DNA of 51,137 nucleotides from Ignavibacteria bacterium UBA2333 (GTDB taxonomy: Bacteria > Bacteroidota > Ignavibacteria > Kapaibacteriales > Kapaibacteriaceae), in contig DDUR01000060.1 of NCBI GenBank assembly GCA_002344895.1, forward strand, positions 1 to 51,137. Direction: 5' to 3'. Position 1 is the stretch's first letter, and every line of letters begins with the position of its first letter. The notes beneath the pieces were generated by a model, which saw only the letters and a list, made by a program, of their open reading frames with translations, did not search any database and was not told the DNA's origin. The position numbers and the translations under genes are program-made. Shown piece by piece: positions 41,820 through 50,258 of the stretch.

Positions 41820-42907
41820 CGTAAGACCTTCTTTGTTCTGACTGCATCGTCAACGACGACGATCAGTGATGCTCCGCGGGGAATAACATCTAGGTCTAGG
41901 TAGTGAGTACCCGGACGTACACTGTGTGAGTGAACGAGTGTGCCATCACACGAATAGACATTGATGGTCGCGGCAGAAGACGTTGTTCTCACCACAACGT
42001 TCTCAGCAAATGGAACGTGATCAATTCGTCCTTGACTTGGTGCATCAACACCATGCCACGTCACAATAGCATCCAGGTCAAATCCCGTCACACTGGGATC
42101 ATGAAGTGGATGCAGGCGATTCTCAAGGACAATACGACTGACGTCTACCAAACGTATCCATCGAATACTATCAACACTGATACTCGCAAGATCAAACTGA
42201 TCACCACCACTTACATTCGGATCAAACGGATCTGCATCACCCATGGTTGGTGTTACACCGGCGCAGCCTTGTAATGTTGTTGAATCAAACGGGAACGACG
42301 TCCACACGATACCATCCCGGCTTACATCCACTCGAGCTGGTTCAACAAAACGTTTACCATCGGCATAGGTAAACACGTTCTCGAATACGGTAAAGTCAGG
42401 GCCTGGGCCATCCACGACGATAACATCACGGAACCCGATAACCATCGTGCCATCCAGGCCTATGCTACATAATGCCCGCGGATCCGTTGTGGGCACAGAT
42501 GCCGTTGCACGCTCGTCGGGAATGCCAAAAATGTTCTTCGGGAAAAACGTCGGACCCTGACCTACAAACTGTACAGTTCCAGGTGAGAATGACTGTACTG
42601 TGTCGATTGATGATCGTAACCACTGAGCCGACGCAGAAGGAACATGCGTGATCGAGGCCATCATCGTGACCAACGTCACAACGACGATGGGAAAAATGGA
42701 CAAGAGCCGACTTGTACCCGGTACATTCTGCCAATCATATGGACAATGTCGGCAGGCCGAACCACAACACGTTCCGCGACGTTCATGTGCACTCTTGGTG
42801 AACACCGTGTAGCCTGTGTCGGGGTCGACATACGTATCACGACCTTCCTTGACGGCCTTGTCATGTGCATCCATGGCTGTGTCGGAAATGTACCGTTCAC
42901 GTTTCAT
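41816..42907 (-). CDS. DUF5522-like cysteine-rich domain fused to a secreted surface domain
   Basis: The 363-residue protein has two unlike parts. Residues 1-62 look like a DUF5522 domain (TGYTVFTKSAHERRGTCCGS then ACRHCPYDW), with Cys47, Cys48, Cys52 and Cys55. A hydrophobic stretch follows (about 68-87) with signal-peptide-like cleavage near SASAQ (about 95). After it comes a domain of the cell-surface protein type often found beside BtuB receptors (VIVVDGPGPDFTVFENVF, ARVDVSRDGIVWTSF, WIRLVDVS). The C-terminus (AATINVYSCDGTLVHSHSV to TKKVLR) resembles a T9SS tail. A TTG at 42703 could start the secreted part separately but gives an n-region without basic residues. It is coupled at both ends by ATGA overlaps. 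Confidence 0.75.
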   Translation of the reverse strand: MKRERYISDTAMDAHDKAVKEGRDTYVDPDTGYTVFTKSAHERRGTCCGSACRHCPYDWQNVPGTSRLLSIFPIVVVTLVTMMASITHVPSASAQWLRSSIDTVQSFSPGTVQFVGQGPTFFPKNIFGIPDERATASVPTTDPRALCSIGLDGTMVIGFRDVIVVDGPGPDFTVFENVFTYADGKRFVEPARVDVSRDGIVWTSFPFDSTTLQGCAGVTPTMGDADPFDPNVSGGDQFDLASISVDSIRWIRLVDVSRIVLENRLHPLHDPSVTGFDLDAIVTWHGVDAPSQGRIDHVPFAENVVVRTTSSAATINVYSCDGTLVHSHSVRPGTHYLDLDVIPRGASLIVVVDDAVRTKKVLR

Positions 42908-44817
42908 GGTTCAACTCCAAGCGCTACGGACAGTCTGATGGTGCGGCCTGGCATTGGATAACCACGAACAACGGCATATGACACATCAGCAATATTATCG
43001 GCGCTCAAGCGCACGTCGGCAAACGTCGATCCCATTCTGCCTCGGGTTCCAACAGATGCACTTACAACGGTAAACGGTTGTAGCAACGACGTTGCCTCTC
43101 CACCTGGTTGACTAAATCGACCTCCCACGTACGTCAAACGAATACTTGCGAGAATCTTTTCGTCGATCCAATCAACACTCATTCCAAGCATCTCATTCGG
43201 AACGTATGGAATAAGTGTGCCATCAATTGTTGATCTCCCAGTTTTGTCACGCGCATCAGTAATAGTCCACGACCACGTTGCCGTACAGCGTTCATCAAGC
43301 AGTGAAGCTCGTACGGATGACTCAAGACCAAGAGTTTGAGCTCGGCCAACATTTGATGCGCTTGTTATGACTGGGCTTACGGGAACGGCTACGATAAGAT
43401 CGGTAGTTGTAACAACAAAGGCATCCGATTCCACAACAATCCAGGAAGCCGGACGGAGGGCCACTCCCAGATTGATCGTGTGGCTTCGTTCCGGTCGGAG
43501 TCCACTGGTACCATAGTTGAGGAAGTAGAGTTCATTAAATGACGCCGGACGGAAGTTATACGACCACGACGAACGGATTGCAGCATCGTCAGTTATTGCA
43601 TAACGAGCTGATATCAGTGGTGAAAGAGCATTGCCGGCATCACTGATAACATCGTACCTAAGTGCAGCCTGTACGTTCAGTCGATCGGTGACAGGCATTG
43701 AAGCAGTGATTGACATTGCCGCGCAGGCCCTACGAACCATGTCACCCACATCAGGTTGAAGAGCACCACCTCGCAGGTCGGCATAGCCCCCTTCGCCCCT
43801 TACCGAAAACAACAATGACGACATCATCACTGAGTAGTCTGCGGATAACAAAACGTCACGTGTGGTATACCGCTCATCTATTCCACCAATACCTGTAAGG
43901 TTCGCATCGGGATCTCGATATCGCATGTCGGCAATCCGCAACCCTGATCTGACAGTAAGAAGTGACGATTCTGACGTTACGAACGTTGATCGGAACCCAG
44001 CGACAACATCCTCATCTTCGAGACGTGCTCGCGCCTGCGCGACACTACCACGAACAACGGCTCCCGGTACACCTCGAGATGATGATCTCGTGAGCACATA
44101 GGCAGCAGTTGAAGCTGAGGGTCGGAACGAAATCATGGCCGACAACAGTCGAGCATCACCGTTTTCGCGATTCACAACGTCGCCGGACGATTCGCGCATG
44201 GTGAATGGGAACGACCCGCGTGTTGACAGAACGTCGAGGGATGCAGCAACGGACATTCCGGATTGAACCACATCAACGTCGAATGACGTCCGAGACTCTT
44301 CGAACGATCCAACACATGCCGATGCTCTTGCCGATGTTGCCGTTGGTGTGCGCAGGCCGATATCAAGAACCCCTGTAAGCGCGTTGGCACCGAACAGTGC
44401 AGCAGCACCTCCACGAGTTGTATGGACGGAACCAATCATCGTCACAGGAACCCCACCAAGATCTGCAAGACCATTCTGTGCCGACGTGAGGCGAACACCT
44501 TCGATAAGGAGTAATGACTGAGATCCGGAACCACCTCGAATTGAGACCGTCTTGAGCCCGCCGAGTCCACCATAATCCCGTACGAAAGTCCCAGGTACAA
44601 GACTCATCACGTCCGTAATCTGTGTTGGTGCTTGTGCCTTCAAACGATCTGACGACAGCGTAAACACAGGAAGAGTACGTTGTAACGCTACGTCAAACGG
44701 TGAGACTTCTACGGTAACTGTGTCTGCGTCTCTGACGCGCAAGGAATCCACGTGTGCCGACAGTGTCATACCGGCGCAAAGAAGTCCAAGGGTAAGTATG
44801 GGAACGAAGGCCTTCAA
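42904..44817 (-). CDS. TonB-dependent receptor, BtuB-like
   Basis: About 637 residues. A plug domain (QITDVMSLVPGTFVRDYGGL, SIRGGSGSQSLLLIEGVRL) and a 22-strand-type barrel are present. The open frame continues upstream to an ATG at 44934, but that extension is basic and unlike a signal. TTG at 44817 gives MKAFVPILTLGLLCAGMTLS, a normal signal peptide, and has a TAGGTTTG promoter element 8 nt before it, so I prefer it. The two downstream surface-protein genes suggest corrinoid or another scarce cofactor as substrate. No cobalamin riboswitch fits in the short leader. Confidence 0.87.
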   Translation of the reverse strand: MKAFVPILTLGLLCAGMTLSAHVDSLRVRDADTVTVEVSPFDVALQRTLPVFTLSSDRLKAQAPTQITDVMSLVPGTFVRDYGGLGGLKTVSIRGGSGSQSLLLIEGVRLTSAQNGLADLGGVPVTMIGSVHTTRGGAAALFGANALTGVLDIGLRTPTATSARASACVGSFEESRTSFDVDVVQSGMSVAASLDVLSTRGSFPFTMRESSGDVVNRENGDARLLSAMISFRPSASTAAYVLTRSSSRGVPGAVVRGSVAQARARLEDEDVVAGFRSTFVTSESSLLTVRSGLRIADMRYRDPDANLTGIGGIDERYTTRDVLLSADYSVMMSSLLFSVRGEGGYADLRGGALQPDVGDMVRRACAAMSITASMPVTDRLNVQAALRYDVISDAGNALSPLISARYAITDDAAIRSSWSYNFRPASFNELYFLNYGTSGLRPERSHTINLGVALRPASWIVVESDAFVVTTTDLIVAVPVSPVITSASNVGRAQTLGLESSVRASLLDERCTATWSWTITDARDKTGRSTIDGTLIPYVPNEMLGMSVDWIDEKILASIRLTYVGGRFSQPGGEATSLLQPFTVVSASVGTRGRMGSTFADVRLSADNIADVSYAVVRGYPMPGRTIRLSVALGVEP

Positions 44818-44825
44818 ACGAACGA

Positions 44826-44833
44826 CAAACCTA
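44826..44833 (-). promoter_or_regulatory. TAGGTTTG promoter element for the BtuB-like operon
   Basis: CGTAGGTTTG on the minus strand ends 8 nt before the proposed TTG start at 44817. If used, any start upstream of it cannot be the translation start. Confidence 0.45.
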
Positions 44834-44946
44834 CGAAGGCAGGAATCGACGGCGGGGTATTGCTTATCCAGAAGAAATGCCGTAGTTCGTACCTGGTTCA
44901 GGGGTGAACCTCGGTTCAGTTTCGTACACAACATGGGAGACAGGGG

Positions 44947-46179
44947 ATGAAGCGCGTCCTGAAATGGGTCGGCGTCATTGTGCTGTTGCTTGTCCTAATA
45001 GTGGCAGGTTTTGCAGCCTGGATACAATTTTCCGGTATGCCGACATATGACGTTGCCGTTGTTGAAATGACCATTCCGTCCACACCGGAACGTCTTGTTC
45101 GTGGAAGAGAGCTAGCCACGTCACTTTGTGTTCACTGCCACCTCGATCCGGCAACACGTATTGCCAGTGGCAAGGAGATCGTCGACCTTCCCAAAGAGTT
45201 TGGGCGGGCGTTCTCAAAAAACATCACAAATCACCGTACAGCAGGTATTGGTGGATGGTCTGACGGTGAGATTGTCTGGTTACTCCGGACAGGTATTCAC
45301 CCTCGCACGGGCGAGTACGTCCCACCGTGGATGCCGAAGTTTCCGCGGCTGAGTGACGAAGACATGGCGTCAATCGTTGTGTGGTTACGCAGTGATGATC
45401 CGTACGTAGCTGCGGCTGATGTTCCGAATAGGCCGGCTGAACCATCGTTCCTAGCAAAGTTTCTGTCACGAATTGCCTTTAAGCCACTTCCCTATCCATC
45501 GGCACCGGTGGCTCATCCCGACACGACAAACAGTGTTGTTTGGGGTAAGTACCTGGCTCTTGGTGTCTACGACTGTTATTCATGTCACAGTGGTGACTTT
45601 GCCAAGATGGACATGTTAACACCAGAGAACAGTTTTGACTTCTTTGCTGGCGGCAACATGATGCCAGATGCGGCAGGCAAGGCTGTTTCGACATCCAACA
45701 TCACGATGGATAAGACAACGGGCATCGGATCGTGGACGCGTGAACAGTTTATCACGGCCTTAAAGACAGGATTTCGTCCAGATGGCTCACAAATCAGATA
45801 TCCAATGGCTCGTTTTGTGCAAGCCAGTGATGCCTCGATTGGAGCCATTTATGACTACCTAAAAACGGTTCCAACTATCAACAAACCACGCGGTGTGGTT
45901 GAACTGCATGATGCTGGCGCAACTGCGTCGGCCGGGAAAAAGGCATACTACCGGTACGAGTGTATTCGATGTCATGGCGAGTCGGGACTCGGCATTGCAG
46001 ACCTTCAACTTGCCGACACGAAGTATGCCACGGATAGCCTGATGTCAGACGTTATTCGTCACATCAACACCTATCAACCCGAATCCTATATGCCGAAGTA
46101 TGAGGATCGGATACCGGAATCGGACATGGCAAGTCTCATTGCCTATGTTCGTCAACTCGGACAAGCTTCAAAACGATAG
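44947..46179 (+). CDS. Membrane-anchored tri-haem cytochrome c
   Basis: The 410-residue protein has an N-terminal membrane helix (about 6-26) and three CxxCH haem sites: CVHCH (61-65), CYSCH (210-214) and CIRCH (339-343). Probable axial methionines lie in PPWMPKF, RYPMARF and SYMPKYEDR. It resembles the cytochrome subunit family of periplasmic dehydrogenases and passes electrons in the periplasm. No dehydrogenase gene is next to it. The ribosome site GGAGACAGGGG precedes the ATG. It is divergent from the BtuB-like operon. Confidence 0.92.
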   Translation: MKRVLKWVGVIVLLLVLIVAGFAAWIQFSGMPTYDVAVVEMTIPSTPERLVRGRELATSLCVHCHLDPATRIASGKEIVDLPKEFGRAFSKNITNHRTAGIGGWSDGEIVWLLRTGIHPRTGEYVPPWMPKFPRLSDEDMASIVVWLRSDDPYVAAADVPNRPAEPSFLAKFLSRIAFKPLPYPSAPVAHPDTTNSVVWGKYLALGVYDCYSCHSGDFAKMDMLTPENSFDFFAGGNMMPDAAGKAVSTSNITMDKTTGIGSWTREQFITALKTGFRPDGSQIRYPMARFVQASDASIGAIYDYLKTVPTINKPRGVVELHDAGATASAGKKAYYRYECIRCHGESGLGIADLQLADTKYATDSLMSDVIRHINTYQPESYMPKYEDRIPESDMASLIAYVRQLGQASKR

Positions 46180-46246
46180 TGCATCTTTACGAGGCCGACG
46201 TCGTAACAGCGCCCTCTGACACAAACAACTCGTCCGGATCCACCAG

Positions 46247-46278
46247 CTCTTCATGTCACATAACTGAGGCATGAAGAG
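46247..46278. repeat. 9-bp inverted repeat upstream of a membrane protein gene
   Basis: CTCTTCATG (46247-46255) and CATGAAGAG (46270-46278) are perfect inverted repeats separated by 14 nt. The wide spacer and lack of a T-run argue against a terminator. An operator for the gene at 46317 is possible. Confidence 0.5.
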
Positions 46279-46316
46279 TTGGTTCCGGGTACACAAGAAT
46301 CAGGGACCGTTGTACC

Positions 46317-47027
46317 ATGATACCGACAGGCACTCCTCCATTATATCCAACAATTCTCTTTGTACTGACGATTGGCGTTGTCGTTGGCCTCATACTTCGA
46401 CTACTTCGCACGATACAGATATCGCCACGGTTCAGGAACCTATCAATCGCCATCCTCATTGGGTGGATGGCCGTACTTGGAATACTTACGGCTCAAGGCT
46501 TTTTCCTTGACTTCTCATCTGTTCCACCACGACAGGCCCTGCTTGTTCTTCCGTCGTTTATCCTCCTAGGATTGTTGATCGTCAAGATGCGTCGGTGGAA
46601 CATCATAGGCCTCATTCCCCCAGCTTTCGTTATTGGCATCCAGGCATTCCGGCTTCCGCTGGAGATCACACTTCACGAACTCTATCGTGACGGTTGGGTA
46701 GCACAAGAGATGACCTGGAGTGGCTTCAACTTTGACGTAGTCATTGGTATTCTGGCCTTACCGGTAACGTGGTTTGCCGTCGTGAAAAAAACGCTCCCAC
46801 GATGGACCATACTGGCCTTCCACAGTCTTGGACTTTGTACAGTCACCATCGTTGCTACGACAGGCATACTCAGTGTCCCTCTACCGTTTCAGGTGCTTCA
46901 TACCACACCTGCGAACATCTTCACATCGACCTTCCCCTATTCCTGGCTTCCCTCAATCCTGGTCCCACTGGCAGTATTTGCGCACATACTTGGGTTGCGA
47001 CAATACCTTACCGGTCGAATCCAGTAG
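46317..47027 (+). CDS. Polytopic membrane protein of unknown function
   Basis: The 236-residue protein has about six or seven hydrophobic segments (PTILFVLTIGVVVGLILRLL, FDVVIGILALPVTWFAVV, SILVPLAVFAHILGLRQYL). No transport or enzyme motif is recognised. AGGGA lies upstream of the ATG. It stands alone between the cytochrome and the PAS kinase. Confidence 0.8.
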   Translation: MIPTGTPPLYPTILFVLTIGVVVGLILRLLRTIQISPRFRNLSIAILIGWMAVLGILTAQGFFLDFSSVPPRQALLVLPSFILLGLLIVKMRRWNIIGLIPPAFVIGIQAFRLPLEITLHELYRDGWVAQEMTWSGFNFDVVIGILALPVTWFAVVKKTLPRWTILAFHSLGLCTVTIVATTGILSVPLPFQVLHTTPANIFTSTFPYSWLPSILVPLAVFAHILGLRQYLTGRIQ

Positions 47028-47124
47028 TGACCACACGGCCATTCTCCTCCAAAAGGTGACGGGCCAGTAAACTGAATGACTGTAATTCGATGGAAGTGCG
47101 CTATTTTGCTAGACATACGCATCT

Positions 47125-48288
47125 ATGATTGCAGTACAACACCCATTTTTTGAGCAATCGACGGACCGTCTCGTCGAACGCTTTGGCATGATCTTCGACA
47201 TGCCGTCGATGGGCATAGCCGTATCAATGCCGAATAAACAATTTTATGACGTCAATGAGAGATTCTGTGATATCGTAGGATATTCTCGTGCAGAACTTGA
47301 CCGGTTAACATGGACGGACATCACACATCCTGATGACCTTAACGCCGATGTTGCGCAGTTTACGAGAGTTCTCAGGGGCGAGATAACACACTATCACCTT
47401 GAAAAGCGATACGTCCGTAAGGACGGTGGTGTTGTGTGGACGGAGATTCAGGTACAAGTCTTCCGACTTCCTACCGGCGAAATTGACTTCCTCATCGCCT
47501 TTGTTGAAGAGATAGGAGATCGAATCCTCCGTCGGCAAGAACTCCGTCAGCAGCTTGAGATCTCAGCACTTGCCAACGAAGCACTTGTTGAGAAAAATCG
47601 GCGCCTACAGGAATATGCGCACATCACGTCGCATAACTTGAGGTCACCCGTTGGCAATCTCAACGCCCTTATTCACCTCTACCGTGATGAAACTGACGAA
47701 GCCGAACGCTCCATCATATTCGACCAGATTTCCAGGGTTGCCACCGTGTTAACGGACACGGTGAATGCACTTGTATCGACGCTTGCGATAAAAACCGAGG
47801 GTACAACGGACGCTACGGACATATCGATAGCGGACCTCGTGGAACGAATCAGAGCATCGATTAGTCACGACGTGCGCCGAACGGGAGCAACGATTGAGAC
47901 GGACGTAACACTGGCACCAACAATCCACTTCAGTGCTGTCTATCTCGAATCAATCCTCCTCAACCTCGTAACGAATGCCCTCCGGTACCGTCATCCGGAT
48001 CGTCCACCGAGCATTGTCATCAGCACGCGCACGGATGACACCTCAACGATACTCCAAGTGGCCGACAATGGATTAGGAATCGATCTTACGCGGTATGGAG
48101 GGAAACTCTTTGGTCTGCGGCAAACCTTTCACCGTCACCCCGATGCACGAGGGATAGGCCTCTTTCTCACGAAGAGTATGATTGAAGCTTCGGGTGGAGA
48201 GATCAGCGTTGAAAGCGTGGTAGATCATGGCACAACCTTCACACTCAAATTCCCCAATGCGCCGAGCACCCACGTTGTGCGTCATTGA
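47125..48288 (+). CDS. PAS-domain sensor histidine kinase
   Basis: The 387-residue kinase without membrane segments has an N-terminal PAS/PAC domain (about 20-135; FCDIVGYSRAELDRLTWTDI, KRYVRKDGGVVWTEI). A short helix and an H-box with His170 follow (AHITSHNLRSPVGNLNALIH), then a HATPase domain (NLVTNALRYRHP, VADNGLGID, RGIGLFLTKSMI). It senses a cytoplasmic signal. The response regulator begins inside its 3' end, so they form a two-component pair. I see no ribosome site before the ATG. Confidence 0.93.
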   Translation: MIAVQHPFFEQSTDRLVERFGMIFDMPSMGIAVSMPNKQFYDVNERFCDIVGYSRAELDRLTWTDITHPDDLNADVAQFTRVLRGEITHYHLEKRYVRKDGGVVWTEIQVQVFRLPTGEIDFLIAFVEEIGDRILRRQELRQQLEISALANEALVEKNRRLQEYAHITSHNLRSPVGNLNALIHLYRDETDEAERSIIFDQISRVATVLTDTVNALVSTLAIKTEGTTDATDISIADLVERIRASISHDVRRTGATIETDVTLAPTIHFSAVYLESILLNLVTNALRYRHPDRPPSIVISTRTDDTSTILQVADNGLGIDLTRYGGKLFGLRQTFHRHPDARGIGLFLTKSMIEASGGEISVESVVDHGTTFTLKFPNAPSTHVVRH

Positions 48289-48649
48289 CGACGACGACAT
48301 CTACCTTTACACGCTTCGACGCTATATCACGACGGAATCGTTGGCAGATCGGATTCTCGAATTTCACGACGGTCAAGAAGCATTCGACTACTTCCGAGGC
48401 ATCGTTGGACTTCCGGACGAACTTCCTGATATCATACTTGTTGATCTTAACATGCCCATCATGGATGGATGGGAGTTTATCGAAGCTATGCGTCAAGTAT
48501 GGCCTTCAATAGCAAAGCCGATTTCTCTGCACGTTGTCAGCTCAAGCATCGATCCTCGCGATCTGGATCGCGCTCAGCGCGAGAACATTGTTACTGCCTA
48601 TCATCATAAACCGGTAACACGCGAAGTCCTGCGAACCATCTTTTCGTAG
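48257..48649 (+). CDS. Single-domain response regulator
   Basis: The protein of about 130 residues is a CheY-like receiver alone: the acidic pocket CVIDDDDIY, phospho-acceptor aspartate in IILVDLNMPIMDGWEF, and the conserved lysine in HHKPVTREVL. It has no output domain and may act by protein contact. I chose ATG 48257, which overlaps the kinase by 32 nt; ATG 48227 adds ten poorly conserved residues. Its last 160 nt are duplicated downstream as a decayed copy (50259-50417). Confidence 0.9.
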   Translation: MRRAPTLCVIDDDDIYLYTLRRYITTESLADRILEFHDGQEAFDYFRGIVGLPDELPDIILVDLNMPIMDGWEFIEAMRQVWPSIAKPISLHVVSSSIDPRDLDRAQRENIVTAYHHKPVTREVLRTIFS

Positions 48650-48735
48650 TCTTTCGCGGGATGATGCTGGCGTATGCTGTCTGACCCTGGCTTTCCGAAT
48701 CGCGTCGGCGAGGTATACCGTCGTATTTTTCGGGC

Positions 48736-49710
48736 GTGAAACGACTTGAACGCATCCAGGCCATACTTATCGTTCTGCAGTCTCGAACCCTGGTACGAGC
48801 AGAAGATCTTGCTGAACGACTGGGTGTAAGTGTCCGAACAATCTACCGTGATCTTCGATCGCTCGAAGAGTCCGGTGTACCCATTGCTGCTGAAGCGGGC
48901 GTCGGGTATTCTCTCATAAAAGGATTTACATTACCTCCCGTGCATCTTACGGCAGATGAAGCGGAGCACCTATTACTTGCGGAAAAACTTCTTGCCGCTA
49001 CCGCTGATGAGTCAACGCAGCAACTTGTATCGGGTGCAATGGATAAAATTCGCGCAGTACTGCATTCCGAGGATAGAACGTCGGTCGAATATCTCGAGCA
49101 CAGGCTTCTCGTTCAGCCAACGCCACATGGATCACCTGTCGAGCATAATGTGATACCGACCATCCTTCGGGCTCTTCGCACATCGCGACGTGTTCGTATC
49201 ACCTACTTCTCGAACTCAACACAAACAACGTCCGAACGACTTATCGAACCACTCGGCCTCGCTCACTACGCTCAACATTGGCACGTTCTCGCCTGGTGTG
49301 TTGGGAAAGCAGGATATAGAGACTTCCGAGCCGATAGAATCTCAGCTGTCAGTCTAACGGACAGTCAGTTTGTGCCCTCTCGGCATCCGTTACCGGCCGA
49401 CCTCATGGAACAACGTCAATTCCATGAGCAGGAAGAACCACTGGATGTTGTTCTTGACGTTCACGAATCGGTTGTGCCGATGTTGACGGATATTCGTCGG
49501 ACGTACGGATTCCTGCGTGAAGATCCTCTTCAACACCATTGGCAACGAATGTATTTCCGTAGCACGTATCCTCAGTACTTTCTTCGATACATCATCGGAT
49601 TTGGTGCAACTATACGTGTCATATCACCGCAGCGATTTCGTGAAGCGCTAGCTGACTATGCATCTTCTGTAGAGAAGCATCATCGGGATATTGTCGTACA
49701 AAGCTCCTGA
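48736..49710 (+). CDS. WYL-domain transcriptional regulator (YafY/DeoR-like)
   Basis: The 324-residue protein has an N-terminal HTH_11 winged helix (about 1-60; RAEDLAERLGVSVRTIYRDL) and a WYL domain (about 145-225; RRVRITYFSNSTQTTSERLI, HWHVLAWCVGKAGYRDFRAD) with a WCX-type end. WYL regulators respond to nucleic-acid or small-molecule ligands. It starts with GTG, and TATTTTTC lies 4 nt upstream, a one-mismatch form of the local promoter motif. A VOC gene follows, a pairing I have often seen in Bacteroidota. Confidence 0.92.
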   Translation: MKRLERIQAILIVLQSRTLVRAEDLAERLGVSVRTIYRDLRSLEESGVPIAAEAGVGYSLIKGFTLPPVHLTADEAEHLLLAEKLLAATADESTQQLVSGAMDKIRAVLHSEDRTSVEYLEHRLLVQPTPHGSPVEHNVIPTILRALRTSRRVRITYFSNSTQTTSERLIEPLGLAHYAQHWHVLAWCVGKAGYRDFRADRISAVSLTDSQFVPSRHPLPADLMEQRQFHEQEEPLDVVLDVHESVVPMLTDIRRTYGFLREDPLQHHWQRMYFRSTYPQYFLRYIIGFGATIRVISPQRFREALADYASSVEKHHRDIVVQSS

Positions 49711-49785
49711 CATACAGCTGTCACACGTTGCGATGAAATTGCACCGTTCACAGTTTGTTTACCAACATGTACGGAGCACTTCACC

Positions 49786-50157
49786 ATGAAGAACGCAATC
49801 ACGTGGTTTGAAATCCCATCAGCTGACTACGATCGAGCAACAACATTCTATGAGCGCACGCTGGGTGTGCAGCTGCAACGTATCGAAGACAACGGCATAC
49901 CGATGGCCGTTTTCCCTTTCGATGATAGGGCAGGCGGAATAGGCGGAGCGGTTGTTTACGACGTCCGACGATCACCAAACATGGGCGGAGTACATATCTA
50001 TCTCCCGTGTTCGAATCTTGACACTGTATTGCAGCGGGTAGGGGGCGAAGGGGGCACCGTTATCGTACCGAAGACGGCCATCGGCGAGCATGGCTGGATG
50101 GCTGTTATCGTCGATTCCGAAGGTAATAATGTTGGTCTTCACCAACTTCCAGCCTAG
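49786..50157 (+). CDS. VOC-family (glyoxalase/bleomycin-resistance fold) protein
   Basis: This 123-residue protein has paired beta-alpha-beta-beta-beta modules (WFEIPSADYDRATTFYERTL, GVHIYLPCSNLDTVLQRVGG, MAVIVDSEGNNVGLHQL). Metal-ligand positions with His and Glu are only partly evident, so its enzymatic class is uncertain. It lies 75 nt after the WYL regulator and is probably its target. A GGGGC doublet falls inside it (50041-50055). Confidence 0.9.
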   Translation: MKNAITWFEIPSADYDRATTFYERTLGVQLQRIEDNGIPMAVFPFDDRAGGIGGAVVYDVRRSPNMGGVHIYLPCSNLDTVLQRVGGEGGTVIVPKTAIGEHGWMAVIVDSEGNNVGLHQLPA

Positions 50158-50212
50158 GTACAGATGGAGATGCCATGGGGTATACCATGATGCAACATTG
50201 ACACGTGCCGTG

Positions 50213-50250
50213 ACAAGGTGCCGGGGACCTTTAGGTCCCCGGCACCTTGT
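50213..50250. repeat. Perfect 18-bp-stem hairpin repeat (copy 1)
   Basis: ACAAGGTGCCGGGGACCT (50213-50230) pairs completely with AGGTCCCCGGCACCTTGT (50233-50250) around a TT loop. It has no T-run. The core GGTGCCGGGGAC is shared with the hairpin at 51043-51078, so this is a dispersed palindromic repeat. Confidence 0.9.
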
Positions 50251-50258
50251 CTGAATAC

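Noticed and set aside
44818..44934. N-terminal extension of the BtuB-like receptor to an ATG at 44934
   Set aside because: The extension is basic, contains a promoter-like element, and precedes a normal signal peptide that starts at a TTG.
44818..44946. Cobalamin riboswitch upstream of the BtuB-like operon
   Set aside because: The gap is only about 129 nt, shared with a divergent gene, and I found no B12-box-like sequence.
46247..46278. Rho-independent terminator after the cytochrome gene
   Set aside because: The 14-nt spacer and absence of a T-run do not fit; it is kept only as an inverted repeat.
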